Shown: positions 46,037 through 57,939 of the stretch, piece after piece
Numbering within the stretch: position 1 is the first letter of the stretch
Layout: each line of letters opens with the position of its first letter
Assembly: GCA_033032175.1 (NCBI GenBank)
Contig: CM065304.1
Coordinates: 10,788,001-10,852,000 of the forward strand
Reading direction: 5' to 3'
DNA: 64,000 nt
Source: Saturnia japonica
Taxonomy: Eukaryota > Arthropoda > Insecta > Lepidoptera > Saturniidae
Position numbers and translations under genes: made by a program
Notes under the pieces: generated by a model
What the model was told of the DNA's origin: nothing
Databases searched by the model: none
What the model saw: the letters and a program-made list of their open reading frames with translations, nothing else

Positions 46037-46194
46037 TGTTCTAGTCCTTACCATTTCAAATTTGGAACTCTACGTCCCTATAAAGCCGTGCCCTAAAAGT
46101 GCATAACCTCTTCAAGCTTAGAAACCTTCAAATGAGGTACTAATATAGTACGGTGACTTTCTAGACATTCCAATTTTAAAAGAGTATTTGCTTA

Positions 46195-46638
46195 TGTTTT
46201 TAAGTGAGTTCAACCTTTTTTGAATAATATCGGATTGAGTTTACAAACATGTGTCAAAATAAAATGTAATTTAAATCAAAAACACTAAGGAGTATTGATA
46301 TCAACTTCGAAGCAAATTACCGCCAAAATAACTTTCTATCCCTTTTTAACTCCATTAGGGGATGAATTTCAATAAAATACGAAACACCTCTTTAATCGAT
46401 TCGGTTAAAAAAGTTTTATGCAAAATTTGAAGTAGATTCGACAAAGGAATCAAGTTGTCCCATACAAAGTTGCCCCTTTTTCACCCCCTTAGGGGTATTA
46501 TTTCGGAAAATCCTTTTTTATCGGGTGCCTACGTCATACAAAGAACACACCCTCCAAGTTTCAGGTCTCTACGATCAGCGGTTTAGGCTGTGCGTTGATC
46601 CGTCAGTCATTCAAGACAAAGCTTTTTATATGTATAGA
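46195..46638 (-). mobile_element. Helitron-like family C element, second copy
   Basis: It follows 31088-31532 block by block in the same orientation: gtgagttcaaccttttttg, ggagtattgatatcaacttc, cttaggggta and ggctgtgcgttgatccgtca. Differences are mostly substitutions and small gaps. The 71-codon frame 46525-46740 lies partly in it and is not a gene. Confidence 0.6.
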
Positions 46639-46739
46639 ATTATGGTAGTTGGGAAAACGCGTTTAAAAATTTGTAAATTCGGCACCGACCACATTTTATT
46701 CGAAATTGGGGGACATGGGCAAGCTACTAAATTAATTTA

Positions 46740-48206
46740 AAGTATTACAAGTAAATTTCAAATAAGTTCGAATTGTGTGTAAATTTAACAATAATTGTTT
46801 AAAAAACTATTAGCCACAAATAATTTTATGATAATGAAAATGCAAGATAGTATTTAAAATGATTCACGATACAACACTTATTATTACCATTTATTAATAA
46901 AAGACCTCTAAAATGTGTGATTTTAAAATATAATTTAGTTTATTCATTTTAAAAAAGTCGGATAAGTAGCGAGTACATCTTGCGCTCTGAGGGTTCCGAA
47001 CTGATTACATAACTTACCGCACATTATTGTGCCGTCTTTTACATAAATATTATTCACATATAGTCCATATATTCTCTAATGTATCTCCGTTTGTCCATCA
47101 ATCAGCCTGTCTGTTAGTGGACATATATGTATCCTAAGAACCACTTCTTAACTGATTTCGATGAATAATTTATATTGTTTTATAGATGATTTTGAATAAA
47201 TGGTTTTGTGCGATGTTTTGAAATGTTATGTATTAAAATATAAGCAATGATAATATAAAATCGGAATAATATCACTACCAGCATGGATTTTTGGAATACG
47301 TTGCCAAACCCATTAAACATAGGACAATAAAAAAACAATACAAATAGGTAATAAAGATTTCTTGTAAAATATACTACACATCTGTGTAAACTAGAAAGAT
47401 TAAAAAAAAGTACGATTCACCTTATTATACACTACATCTAACTTTAATATTTAAACCACGATAAGTAATTTTTTATATATATTTTTGTCATGTTAAAAAT
47501 ATACGTGAAATATTATTAAATGAATTTTATGCTCAAAAGGCGACTCGGATCATTGTTTTCTATATTATGGATGTTTTAACTGGTAGGAGGGCTTTCGTAA
47601 TTATTTGTAGCTTGGAAGTACCTTGTAGCCTGAATCGGTCACTGAGTGCGACTTTTAAACTTTTATTATGAATGGCTGTAAATTTATATTGTGTAAACGT
47701 AGACTTTTAGTATGAAGGGCTCTCTTTTTATTAAATTAACCTAGAAACTTTTTAACAGTATTTTGAGGTCATACATCTGAGTATTCGAAATTAATTTCAA
47801 ATGTAATTAGGCTCTTTTTGAGAAAAAAATTTAGACTTACTCTAATTTTGTTGCATTATAATTTCATATTGGTTTAGAAGTTCTGTACTTTCCGATTTTT
47901 CCCTTAACTTTTATTAAAAGACTTCCCTTCCTGCCAAACTTCAAAAATGTAGGTCTGCAGAAAGTACTTTATAGGTTTTGATAATCGGTTCGTAGAGGTA
48001 TTTTTTTAACTATGAAGTGCCGTATCTTTTTAATGCGTTAATCTAGACAATTTATTTTTTACAGCAGTATGAGGTCATATGCTGGTGCATATGATATTAA
48101 TTTCAACTTTATACCTCCCGTGATCGTTTTAGAAAAAAAGTGTCTTGTCACACGGACAGACATTTAGCCGGCCAGACAGACAAACTGACAACAAAGTGAT
48201 TATATA
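46740..48206. other. Gene-free stretch with a 150-bp internal duplication
   Basis: No gene. Segments 47695-47850 and 48000-48150 are imperfect direct copies (tatgaagggctctctttt against tatgaagtgccgtatctttt; acagtattttgaggtcatac against acagcagtatgaggtcatat), about 304 bases apart. At 46960-47160 a piece reading gagggttccgaactgat followed by tgtccatcaatcagcctgtc looks like an eroded dispersed element. Confidence 0.45.
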
Positions 48207-49146
48207 GGGTGTTTTTTAGAGGTATATAACTTTGAAATGGAATAAAAAAAAAGATGATTTTTTTAGATTGATATGAAATTTAAATTATTCGAAAGATAAT
48301 CTTCTGGCTTTATAATTTAAATGTCCTCTGGCATATAACCGCCACGGCTGGCTCGGGTGGTCTAATCTGGATGTCCAATTTCCGATGACTTTTCCAACAT
48401 TTGTGGCCGTATATCGGCAATAACGTGGCGAATGTTGTCTTCTAAGTGGTCAATCGTTTCGGGTTTATCGGCGTAGACTAGCGACTTTACATATTCCTAC
48501 AGAAAATAGTTTAGCGGCGATCTTGGAGGCCAATTCACAGGTCCGAAACGTGAAATTAAGCGGTTACCTAACGTTTCTTTCAATAAATCAATTATGGCCC
48601 GAGCTGTTTGACATGGTGCGCCGTTGTTTTGAAACCACAGCTCCAGCACATCAAGGTTGTTCAAATGATGAACAAAAAAGTCAGTAATCATGGCCCTATA
48701 GCGGTCACCACTGACTGTAATGTTCTGACCAGCATCGTTTTTAAAGAAGTACGGGCCAATGATTTCACCAGCCCATAAAACACACCAGTCAGTTTTTCTC
48801 GATGTAACGGTGTCTCAACATACACTCCAAATATGGCAGTTTTGTTTATTGACGTATCCATGCAAACAAAAGTGAGCTTCATCGCTAAACAAAATGCGCT
48901 AATGAAAATCGGGATCTAAGGCAATCTTGTTTTGGGCGCATTCACCGAATCTATCTACGCAAACCAAGATCTTTCCGCGAATCTTCCATAAAGTGGATGG
49001 ACACATATCCAATCCCTGTGCACGATGGTGGATAGACTGATTAGAAAGAAACAAAGAAAGAAATCTCTCGACAGCTGACAAAATGGACGCCAGTGAAGAA
49101 AGTGTTGCCAACTTAAAGTTCTATACCTCTATAAAAAACAACCTTT
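48207..49146 (-). pseudogene. DD41D-type mariner-related transposon, deleted and inactive
   Basis: Terminal inverted repeats are visible: gggtgttttttagaggtata at 48207 and, inverted, a close match ending near 49146; TA flanks the left side. On the minus strand broken frames give KIRGKILVCVDRFGE, a segment with HFCLHGYVNKQNCHIW in a shifted frame, then ITDFFVHHLNNLDVLELWFQ followed by NNGAPCQTARAIIDLL, and NRLISRFGPVNWPPRSPLNY. In the family known to me these last blocks are QDGAT and PLDYFL with 41 residues between the two Asp. Here both Asp have become Asn and residues before the second are missing. The N-terminal DNA-binding part is largely deleted. Confidence 0.75.
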
Positions 49147-49149
49147 ATA

Positions 49150-51300
49150 AGTGTTCCGTTATTTTTCATTGGGAACCCTAAAAATTGTCAAACTTGATTT
49201 TAAGTAATAATGCACTTCATTACAAAAAAAAAATACGTTTAATTCTATTTTAATGTAATGCACATGATAAAATTATTACCCGTTACTAAAATAGCCATTT
49301 TCATATGAAAATAGTCAGTTCCATCTTTACAAGAAGTGTACAAGGAGAACGTACCCCGGTCCCCCGGCTTAAGGGGTCCCTTGAAGTGAAGACATATTAT
49401 TCATTTACGAGGAAAAGGGACATGCTCAACTTGACTAAGAACTACTGTTGAAATTTTTAAATTATAAATTACATAACAGATCAGTTTTCCAAATATTTTC
49501 GAATCAGTTAACATTTTACTAACAAAAAAATCTATACTAAAAGTTTTTATGCCCGTAGTTGCGTCAGTTGTGACCACTTTGTAATTTGTTCATTTTAGAT
49601 TAATTACATTTAATTATACCGTATATTTATAATTTTTATTGGTTGTATAGACAGTTATCTAAACCAAAATGAATATATCATGAAATAGCTTTTTGACTTG
49701 AAAAATTTTAATAAGAATTTTCAGTCCACTTTTCATTTTTTTTATTTTTTGGAGCATAAATAATTGATAACTAATAGGTTATTATCATAGAATTTATAAC
49801 AAATCATATCAATTAAAAATACCACAGGTTGATTAACTCATAAAATATACCTGCAAAATGGTCTCTCCGAAGCGAAACAATTTTAGAAGCTTTTGTTTAA
49901 CAATATTCAGACTTTAAGCGTAAACGAGAACTCTAAAAAAAATGATAATTAAAATGTGTGCATTTCATGAAAAATTTACAAAAAAAATCTAGGAGTTTTT
50001 TCCTCAAGTGACATCAAACACAATGACACCATTTGACACTGGGTGACATCATTTTTTTCACATTTCTCAATTAATATACAGCATAGATTTATAAGATGGG
50101 GAAGTAAGGGTAGGTACGTTAACCATTGTAGCTACAAGAAAACTTCGCAAAGAGACGGTCTTTTACCTTTTGAAAAATTTTGACTGGTATTTACAGTCTT
50201 TTTTAAGTGTACAGTCAGTAAGAAAACGACAATTTACACAAAAACCTTTTTTCATGCCAATCGATCCTGTTTCTTATAAGGATCAATAAACTTTGTGGGA
50301 CCAAGTGAGGTTAGAGTATTAAAATATCGGAATTCGCAAAAAAAATCTATACCTTTCCTTTACACACATCGTGGCTTCGATAATCTTTACCAAGAAAAGA
50401 CACTCCAACTTATTTTTATCCTTCATTAAACTTTTTATTGTGGATAGTCTTGGGTGTTACAAAGACGGGTTTCCAAAAATAAAGAAAACCACTTTTAACT
50501 TCGAATAGTTCAGCTTATTAAATAAGCTTATTATATAAATAATAAAAACAAGGATATAAGGTGGCATCATATTCGCATCTAGTTACCTCGTAGGATATAA
50601 CTATGCTATCTAGACGCCACCTTCATTAGCACTACCTGCACGTATACACTGTGCTTTTTTTTTATAGTAGCACAGCAAATTGACTCTGCTATCCCACATT
50701 ATTTTTTAGAATCCAATTTTGTGACATTTCTTTTTCATTGCAAATTTTGTATCGTTTGAATCAATTCCAATGCAAATGTAAAACTCTCGCGTGTCTATTA
50801 CGTATTTGCATAGATAATATATCTTCAAAAATTACTGATCTTCATACAGACTTATGAAAGAGGATATTACAAAAGTGGATGGATGCCCCTTTTCCCATTC
50901 TTATGAGTTAAATGTTCAAAAATTCTTCCTTAGCGCTCACCTAAAGTGTAAAAGTCACCCGTATGCAAATTTTCACGGTCCTAGCCACTAGTTTAGGCAG
51001 TTCGCTGTCCTGAGAAATAAATTGCTGAAAATCACGGTTTTCTATCCGGATAAGTCATTTAAAAAAATCAATACTTTTAAAATGTAAATAAATTCAAATC
51101 AACACAGACGGTTGATAAAACCATCGACGGCGCACATTTTATACCAATTATAAAATACCAAAGTACAATCGTTACGTGGTTATTTAAATTTCCTTCGTTT
51201 TTTGTTTTTTTTATTTATTTTATAATCCGCGGTATTAGGGCGAGATTTTTCACCAAGCGGTTGCATAAGCGGCCTAATAATATCACGAGCTATATTCCTA
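49150..51300. other. Gene-free stretch
   Basis: No gene recognised. Short phrases gacaccatttgacactggg and gtgacatcat repeat near 50010-50055. At 50560-50630 the words aaggtggcatc and gacgccacctt are inverted partners about 60 bases apart. A segment near 50985-51010 (ccactagtttaggcagttcg) resembles repeat debris. Confidence 0.45.
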
Positions 51301-51314
51301 ATTTTAAATTATCA

Positions 51315-51415
51315 CGATGGTGGCAAACAAGCTTAGGATCTGCCTGATGGTAAGCGGTCATCGTAGCCTATGGACGCTTGAAACACCAGAAGCATCACAT
51401 GCGCATTGCTGAACT
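51315..51415 (+). repeat. Dispersed repeat with cctgatggtaagcggt core, copy 1
   Basis: It reads ggtggcaaacaagcttagg, then gcctgatggtaagcggtcat and gtagcctatggacgcttg. This wording is common near the 3' ends of lepidopteran LINEs or SINEs. An inverted copy lies at 51788-51895, 370 bases away. No coding capacity. Confidence 0.55.
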
Positions 51416-51787
51416 TTTAAAAACCATAATAATAATTTTAGCAATAACATTGGCTTACTATATGCCGAAAGCCTGTTTCCTGTTTTATATTTGTATTTAA
51501 AGAAAACAAGATGAGAAAACCGAAATGCTAGAGAAATATATTTGTAGTACGATCGACAAACCGGAAAATACAAAATTATAGAATTCTCGGCATTTGAAAT
51601 TCCAATATGGCGTGGTAATAAAGTGCCTACCATTACGAGGAAGGAAGTTTTCGATCGGAATTGGAATATTTACACGCTGTTAGTATTATTATTACATTAT
51701 CAACTTACATAACACTCTTAGTAATATTTATTATATCATTAAAATGGTATTTCAAAAGTAAGCCTGTGTTGTATTCCTGCGGGCTCC

Positions 51788-51895
51788 TTGGGGCAGGGAA
51801 GTTCAAATTCAGCAACTCGCTAGCAAGCGTTCATAGGTTACAGTAACCGCTTACCATCAGGCGGAATGTACGCTTGATTGCTACCTCAGCTTTAT
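51788..51895 (-). repeat. Dispersed repeat with cctgatggtaagcggt core, copy 2
   Basis: Inverted partner of 51315-51415: gcaagcgttcataggttac, accgcttaccatcaggcgg, cgcttgattgctacc. The two could form a hairpin over the 370-base spacer, or be two separate insertions. The 61-codon frame at 51661-51846 runs into it. Confidence 0.55.
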
Positions 51896-52163
51896 AAAAA
51901 AAATAGTAACCACTAAATATGTCACCTGTATATGTGTAAGCAATTAACAATAAACAGCCCGTGGATTAACCCAGTTAAAAGAATTTTAATAAGAACCATA
52001 AAACCAGCTAATCACCAAGCAAAGTTTTATAACAATCTTTTGTTATTATCGATAGTGTTTGTAGAAATTAATTTACATTTTACATTACTTTTGTTTTTGA
52101 CGAAATTTCATAATTTTAACTCGACGTGCATTGTGAACGAAATCAAAATGAATATATATTTCA

Positions 52164-52593
52164 CTAGCTGTGCCGGCGGCTGCGCTTATTTTATTTTAAT
52201 GATAAAAATGCTTATTAGAAGTTTTTGTAGGTATTTTTGTATATAGTAGGTACCTACATTAATTTGATATAGGTATCTCTTATGGTTTACTCAGTGTAAG
52301 TCATTTAAGAGCTCGAATTGATTCACAATGCCCTGTTTCTTTTTATTTGCGCAGAACCCTAATTATTTTTCTAAAATTAAAGTAGCATATGTTACTCCTT
52401 ATAATATAGCTATCTGCCAATGAAAGTTCCGTAAAAATCAGTCTAACCATTTCGGAGATTTACTGGAACAAACATAAAAAAATTGTTTTCTTGTTATACG
52501 AGTACTATATAATAAACTTTCATATTAAGCATTTAGTAAAAAGCTGTTATTTTTACATTACAAGTAGACACTTCAATTTTATTTGTTTGTAAA
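52164..52593 (-). mobile_element. Helitron-like family A element, near complete
   Basis: On the minus strand the element ends CCGGCACAGCTAG before T (CTAG at 52164-52167). It keeps the ggtttactcagtgtaagtc, catttcggagattt and catttagtaaaaagctgtt blocks in the order of 3585-4099. The 5' terminus (about 52590) is eroded, and the region next to the CTAG is partly replaced by AT-rich sequence. The 104-codon frame at 51932-52246 crosses its left border and is not a gene. Confidence 0.65.
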
Positions 52594-54663
52594 TATGTAT
52601 AATCTAAACTAATCTTAATTGTAAACGTATAAATAAATCTAAACTTTTTAATATTGAACCTTATATTCATTGTTAGAAATTGTGTAAATATATATGTTTA
52701 AGTAGATTTTACTATATAGGTGCCTACTAACTTACCAGTTTTTAATAATACTATTCAGAAATAGTTAATGAATCGCAATAAAAGTTTACGACAGTAACTT
52801 TTAGATGTAGGTACGAGTACCTATTCAGAGTGGGTAAAAGCAAGCTGAGCTATCAAGAAGCATAAGAATTCGATTACCGTTGTTCGATGCTAATAAAGTA
52901 CAAATCATTTTACAAACAGAAACGGAAGCTCGTCTCGTTTGGTATTTCTTTTCTGAATTGCACTTACTTCTGTTAACAGGAGCTCGGAATGCAATAATTT
53001 GAAGTATGGTGAACTTACATACCCTTTCGCAATGAAACGGATTTATTTTACGCACTTGACTTTTCATTATTAATCATTTTACATGCCTGCACGTCTACAC
53101 ATAACTATGTATAATGTACGTATTAGTTTCGTGTCAATAATATTGTTAAATTTAAAAAATACTAACACTTTTTATAACACTTTTTTTTTTACTTTTACTA
53201 GTTCATTAGGCCAACGTTGATAAACGCAGATCTGAAGCAATAAATCTTCATTAAAAATATCAAAGGTAATTGTAATTTGACTCGTAACTGAAGCTTGTAA
53301 CTTTACAGCTTAGAATCTGATTTTGTTTTGCTGTTTAAGGGATACATTTTTTAAGCCTTTAAATACTCCCAAAATACTTTTTCTGCATTCAATTTAAATT
53401 GACATACTACAACTTTAAATTGTAATTAAAGTTGTTCTTACGTTAAATACCTACTAATAGAATTTAATTTTTTTAAATCATTGAACTGTTTTAAGGAACT
53501 TTACGCTAAGGTAATAATATTGTAGAGCGAGCTACGACCAATAATTAATCTATGGTAATAATCTTAAGCAAAACCAATATTACGCTTTTTACAGCACAAC
53601 AACAGTTAATGTTTTGTAAACATAATTTCCTCAGCTTACAAAATAGAAAACGTTACATCTACTTCTATTGTAATTATTCATCTCGAAGTGCAATTTTGAT
53701 TAAATAATAATAATTTTTACCTTTCCAATGTAAATAAAATATATGTATAATATGGTTGATTAAATTCATAAATACATTTTTTACATTTATATGCGTATTT
53801 CAAATAAAAATAAATCAATTCCGCCATTCATTGACTCCAAGAAAAATTAGCACTTTAAACCTTAATATTTCGCAAACGGATCCCTGAATCGAAAAATGTT
53901 TTTCACATACCCGTAATATTTTAGAACGACCTAACCAACGACACCTCACAAATTAAATAAACGAGAGAAAAAAATCATTCCCACTTTTCACGTGTAGGTA
54001 CCCTAAACATTTTTTTGTCAAGATTTTATTTTACCACTTTCTCGGCGGGATTACCCATACCAAATTATAGCTTTCTAGTACTAACACTGTCTAAGCTAAG
54101 CTGCGGACATATAGACAGGCAAACATAGCGACACTATAAGGGTTTCTTGTTGACTTCGGAATCCTCAAAAGCGAGAGATGTGAGCGAGGAATGTGTATGA
54201 GGGACGAGGAATGTGTGCCAAACTAATACTAACTATTGTGTGCAAAATTAGAGCAACTGGACAGCGTTTCTGCCTTTCCTTGCACCACCTAGTTACCTAT
54301 ATCTGGTAGGTAAGCACACTTAAGCTATGCGTTATTCGTCAGATCTAAAGAATTTTATTAGACAACTGTGCAAGACCTTCTATTCACTTTCTCCGATGAA
54401 ATTGTAATAAATTACCAATCACTTTGAATTATATGTTATTTCGAAAACGACTTCAGTTGTAAACTAAAGCTTTATTATTTTAAAATTGGAAAATGGTCTA
54501 AAAAATTTTGACTGGTTTCAAGCATGCACCGTAACTCCGTCTAGCTTTTGTTTATAACGTGGTTATGTTTGAATTGAACTGCGAAAACATTTATTACGTG
54601 TCAACGTTTATACAAGTTTTGAGGCAGACCAGTTGCCTATTTCCTATCAATCGGGTTCAGAGT
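52594..54663. other. Gene-free upstream region of the predicted secreted-protein gene
   Basis: No gene seen. A piece at 53980-54175 (cactttctcggcgggatta, gctaagctgcggacatatag, ttcggaatcctcaaaa) looks like eroded dispersed-element sequence. Just before the exon, 54630-54660 reads tatttcctatcaatcgggttcag, which could be a splice acceptor for a 5' untranslated exon; no promoter can be assigned with confidence. Confidence 0.4.
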
Positions 54664-56088
54664 ATGGCGTTATCAAAGGCTTTTGTTTTTACGTTCCTTA
54701 TTGCTTATTTCACTGTGAATGTTGTAAGTCAATTTATTCGTTGTATTACTTTTTACAATATTTGAATTAAGTATAGGTTATATATCTGAGTAGTTATTTA
54801 GAGAGAGGAAGATAACAAAAATGTTTTCTTGGAGATTACGGGATATGTATATATGTAATTATATAATATAGAAAGATAGCATATTATACGTATATGTACC
54901 TAGTTATCTTTAGTTTGGTAGACAATGATGTAGGTAGGTAGGTACTTATTTAAAGTAAGTTGTATTAATAACCAAATGTCAGTCACATGCCGTATATCTT
55001 CTTATAAATAAATACCTTGTGGGCGTCTGATAGTGATCGTACAACTTCTGAACAACATCGATTCAGCTTATATTTACATAACAACGAGTGCCGGGTCAAC
55101 TAGCATTACTTATAAATTATATGAAAATAAGTATGAACATTTCAATTGTCTTGAACAAAAAAAAATTTAAAATAAATAAATAAATATGAAGGCACAATTT
55201 CACACACGGCCATTTAATTACAAACTAAGGAAAGCTTGTATTATGGTAACTAAATAGCTGATATACATATATATATAGATGCTTAACACCCAGAAACGCA
55301 ACTGACAATTATGCTCATCACACAAAAGTCAGTCATGGGCGGGGATCGGACCCGCGACCTCTCGGCTCAATAATAGGGCTTACTACCACTGCACCACGAG
55401 GCCTGTCAACTCGTGGCCTGTTCTTGCGAGTAACTTAATAACTTAGAAAAGACACAAACCGTTATATTCTAAGAATATATTTTCTTCATACGATTAAAGC
55501 TGTTACAGTATTTATTTTAAAAAACTACATTTATTTTATAATAACACAGTAATATAAATAAATGATTTAGCTATTTGTTAAGGCTGTTTTAATCAATTTT
55601 ACGTTCCATTAGCCATTCATCTATACTGAAATGGAAGTTAATGGAGAGATATTTGTTGTAACTGAAGTAACTAAATAAATAAAATCGTCTTATTTTCCTC
55701 ATGGTTAAAAATTTATGTTATCTCAAATATTTGAGCTAATCTGTAATCGGTATAACAAGTTTCCAAACTGAAATATTCGACGAGAACTAAAGTTTCAAAT
55801 TACCGTTTATTACTTCTGTTTGTTATGATTGTTTAAACTTTTCAGTTATGCAAGATAGTGCTGCCACATAAATTACGATATTTGGAAAATATGCTGAACG
55901 CAGATGTTGTGGCCAAAGCTGCGAAAATACGACAGCGGATGGAGGCTAACCCCAATCTGCAGGAGAGTGAGAAAAGCTGGCCAATGCTATTAGCTAAATA
56001 TCAAGCAGATGATAAGCTATTCAACAATATTATACCATCGAATTCTTTAGGCAGTATATACAGTAGACGTTTGCCAAATTTTAAATAA
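54664..56088 (+). CDS. Two-exon gene for a small secreted protein of unknown function
   Basis: Exon 1 is 54664-54723 and exon 2 is 55846-56088; the 1122-base intron starts GTAAGT and ends TTTTCAG after a pyrimidine-rich run. The phase-0 junction joins both frames into 100 residues. The first 20 or so residues (MALSKAFVFTFLIAYF...) form a signal peptide ending near the only Cys (VLCK). The mature part is rich in charged residues and probably helical (KLRYLENMLNADVVAKAAKI, WPMLLAKYQADDKL), with no other Cys, and ends in SRRLPNFK with one dibasic site. I do not recognise a family. Secreted peptide precursor, odorant or gland protein are all possible, none supported. Exon 2 avoids repeats and its codons are less AT-biased than chance frames nearby. 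Expression is not proven. Confidence 0.6.
55205..55405 (-). repeat. tRNA-derived SINE in the intron of the secreted-protein gene
   Basis: On the minus strand the head reads GCCTCGTGGTGCAGTGGTAG (A box), with the B box in GGGTCCGATCCCCGCCC (near 55335-55351). The body ends in wording like cttgtattatggtaacta, typical of a lepidopteran SINE. It is a different family from 42751-43019. It lies wholly in the predicted intron and does not touch splice sites. Confidence 0.72.
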
Positions 56089-56115
56089 TATGAATAATTT
56101 GTTATAATTTATTAT

Positions 56116-56121
56116 AATAAA
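56116..56121 (+). terminator. Polyadenylation signal AATAAA after the secreted-protein gene
   Basis: AATAAA lies 28 bases after the stop codon, a normal distance for a short 3' untranslated region. In AT-rich DNA such a hexamer is common, so this is modest support only. Confidence 0.5.
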
Positions 56122-56149
56122 CATAATTAAAACACATATAATAGGTACA

Positions 56150-57161
56150 TTTTAGACAACGTAAATACTAGATTTAAGGAGATTAATAATTTTAAATATG
56201 ATGTAGATTAGTTATATATGTACCTATAATAAAATTTGAGATACGTGCAATAATTACATATTAGGTAACACGAGAAAGAATATGATAATTTAAACAAAAT
56301 ACCTATTTACTAGCACATCATAAAAATAGGCTTGTAATTATTGTCTGTAATAAGTAATAAAGTATATTATTATTAATGATTATGTAAATGAATTCTATCA
56401 ATAATTATAAGTGTTATATTCTTTGTAAGGTACCTATAACCTAACCAAGCGGTTATGATATATAAATAAAATTCTATCATAAAATTCGAGTTTTAATATT
56501 ATTGGTTGATAGCGAAGCATATTCATTGATAACGATTTTATTTGAAATATTAAAAATGTTAGAATATCTTTCATAAAATAGTAAAAAAAAAAACAATTGA
56601 AAATTATGTGAAATGTTAAAATGTATTTAATCTTATTATATTAAGTGAGCAGTTCTTTTATATATATATTTGCATTGTTTATAAGACACCGAGAACAACT
56701 CGGCCACCTACATATTTATATATTAAAATATTAATTAATAAATTGAAATAGGCATAAATTAAAACTTAAAATTACGATTACTTTAGTGGGTACCTAACTC
56801 ATATATCGTGAATGTAAAAGAAAAAATATTAGCAAATGGTCCGCCGCTCTGTGTAAAGAAACAAAAGCATTTATCTAGTGTTTTTGTCGAAGCGGTGAAG
56901 CTATATAACCAAGTAGGTACCTACTTATATTAAGTGCACATTTATTTCATATATTGTAGTAAATAATAGGTATTTTTACCTATGAAATTGCCGTTCTGCA
57001 GTACTTACTGGCCATTTCAAATCAAAATAATTTTTGTTTGGCTAAGAATTCTAATTTCAAATTAATTTTATTTTAAAAACATGGAATTCTTTTTCCATAA
57101 GTAGTTATTTGTTTATTGATTAGTGTTACATTTTCATCGCATTTCAATCTTTTTTGTCATC
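56150..57161. other. AT-rich stretch including a short repeat copy
   Basis: No gene. The part 56641-56708 is a shortened copy of the repeat at 2449-2636: it begins ttaagtgagcagttctttta and jumps directly to ttataagacaccgagaac and aactcggccacc, lacking the middle. The rest is AT-rich. Confidence 0.5.
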
Positions 57162-57936
57162 ATGGATACTTTAAAAATTCGAGTAATTATGGAATATGAG
57201 TACCGTCGTGGCAGCAACGCGGCACAAGCGGCACGCAACATCAACGACGTTTACGGAGCTAACACTACAAACCAACGCACCACCTGTTATTGGTTTGCTC
57301 GCTTCCGTTCTGAGAATTTCGACCTGAAAAATGAACCACGCGGTCGTCCGAAGACTTTGGTCGACAATGACGAATTAAAGGCGATTGTGGAAGCTGATGA
57401 TACACAATCTACGGCTGAATTAGCAGCAGCTTTCGACGTTAGCGTCAAAACAATATTGGTCCGTTTGCGTCAAATTGGCAAGGTAAAAAAACTTGACAAA
57501 TGGGTGCCCCACGAACTCAATGATCGCCTGCGCGAAGTACGCGTCGTGCCTTACACTGCTCAACAGACACACAAATGAAGGAATTTTGAACCGCATTGTT
57601 ACCTGCGATGAAAAATGGATTCTATTTGATAACCACAAGCGCTCAGCAAATTGGTTGGATCCTGGTTCAGCACCTAAACAATGCCCTAACCGAAAACTTT
57701 CCCCTAGAAAAGTGATGGTCACTGTTTGGTGGTCTAGCGCCGGTGTGATTCATCACAGCTTCTTACCAAACGGGGTGAGCATTACTGCAGATGTGTACTG
57801 TGAAGAACTGAACACAATGATGGAGAAGCTGGCACATCTCCAACCAGCATTGGTTAATCGCTCGTCTCTGCTGCTCCTGCAGGACAACGCGCGACCTCAT
57901 ACTGCACGAGGTCAAGTAATGAAGACATGGAGCTAA
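57162..57936 (+). pseudogene. Mariner transposase, frameshifted and 3'-truncated
   Basis: The N-terminal frame (57162-57578) codes for a helix-turn-helix DNA-binding part: MEYEYRRGSNAAQAARNI, CYWFARFRSENFDLKN, PRGRPKTLVDNDEL and a second helix-turn-helix (TAELAAAFDVSVKTILVRLR). Near 57535-57545 reading must change frame to continue with LTLLNRHTNEGILNRIVTC, the first catalytic Asp in TCDEKWILFDN, SAGVIHHSFLPNG, and the second Asp in LLQDNARPHTA. The frame then ends at KTWS-stop, so the third catalytic Asp (normally in SPDLAPTDY) and the C-terminus are gone. Sequence quality is high otherwise, so the copy is fairly young yet inactive. Terminal repeats were not found. Confidence 0.88.
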
Positions 57937-57939
57937 TAA

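Noticed and set aside
51932..52246. 104-codon frame on the plus strand
   Set aside because: It crosses into a Helitron-like element and has AT-driven composition.
55330..55405. tRNA gene on the minus strand
   Set aside because: Same reason: tRNA-like head of a SINE with an attached tRNA-unrelated body.
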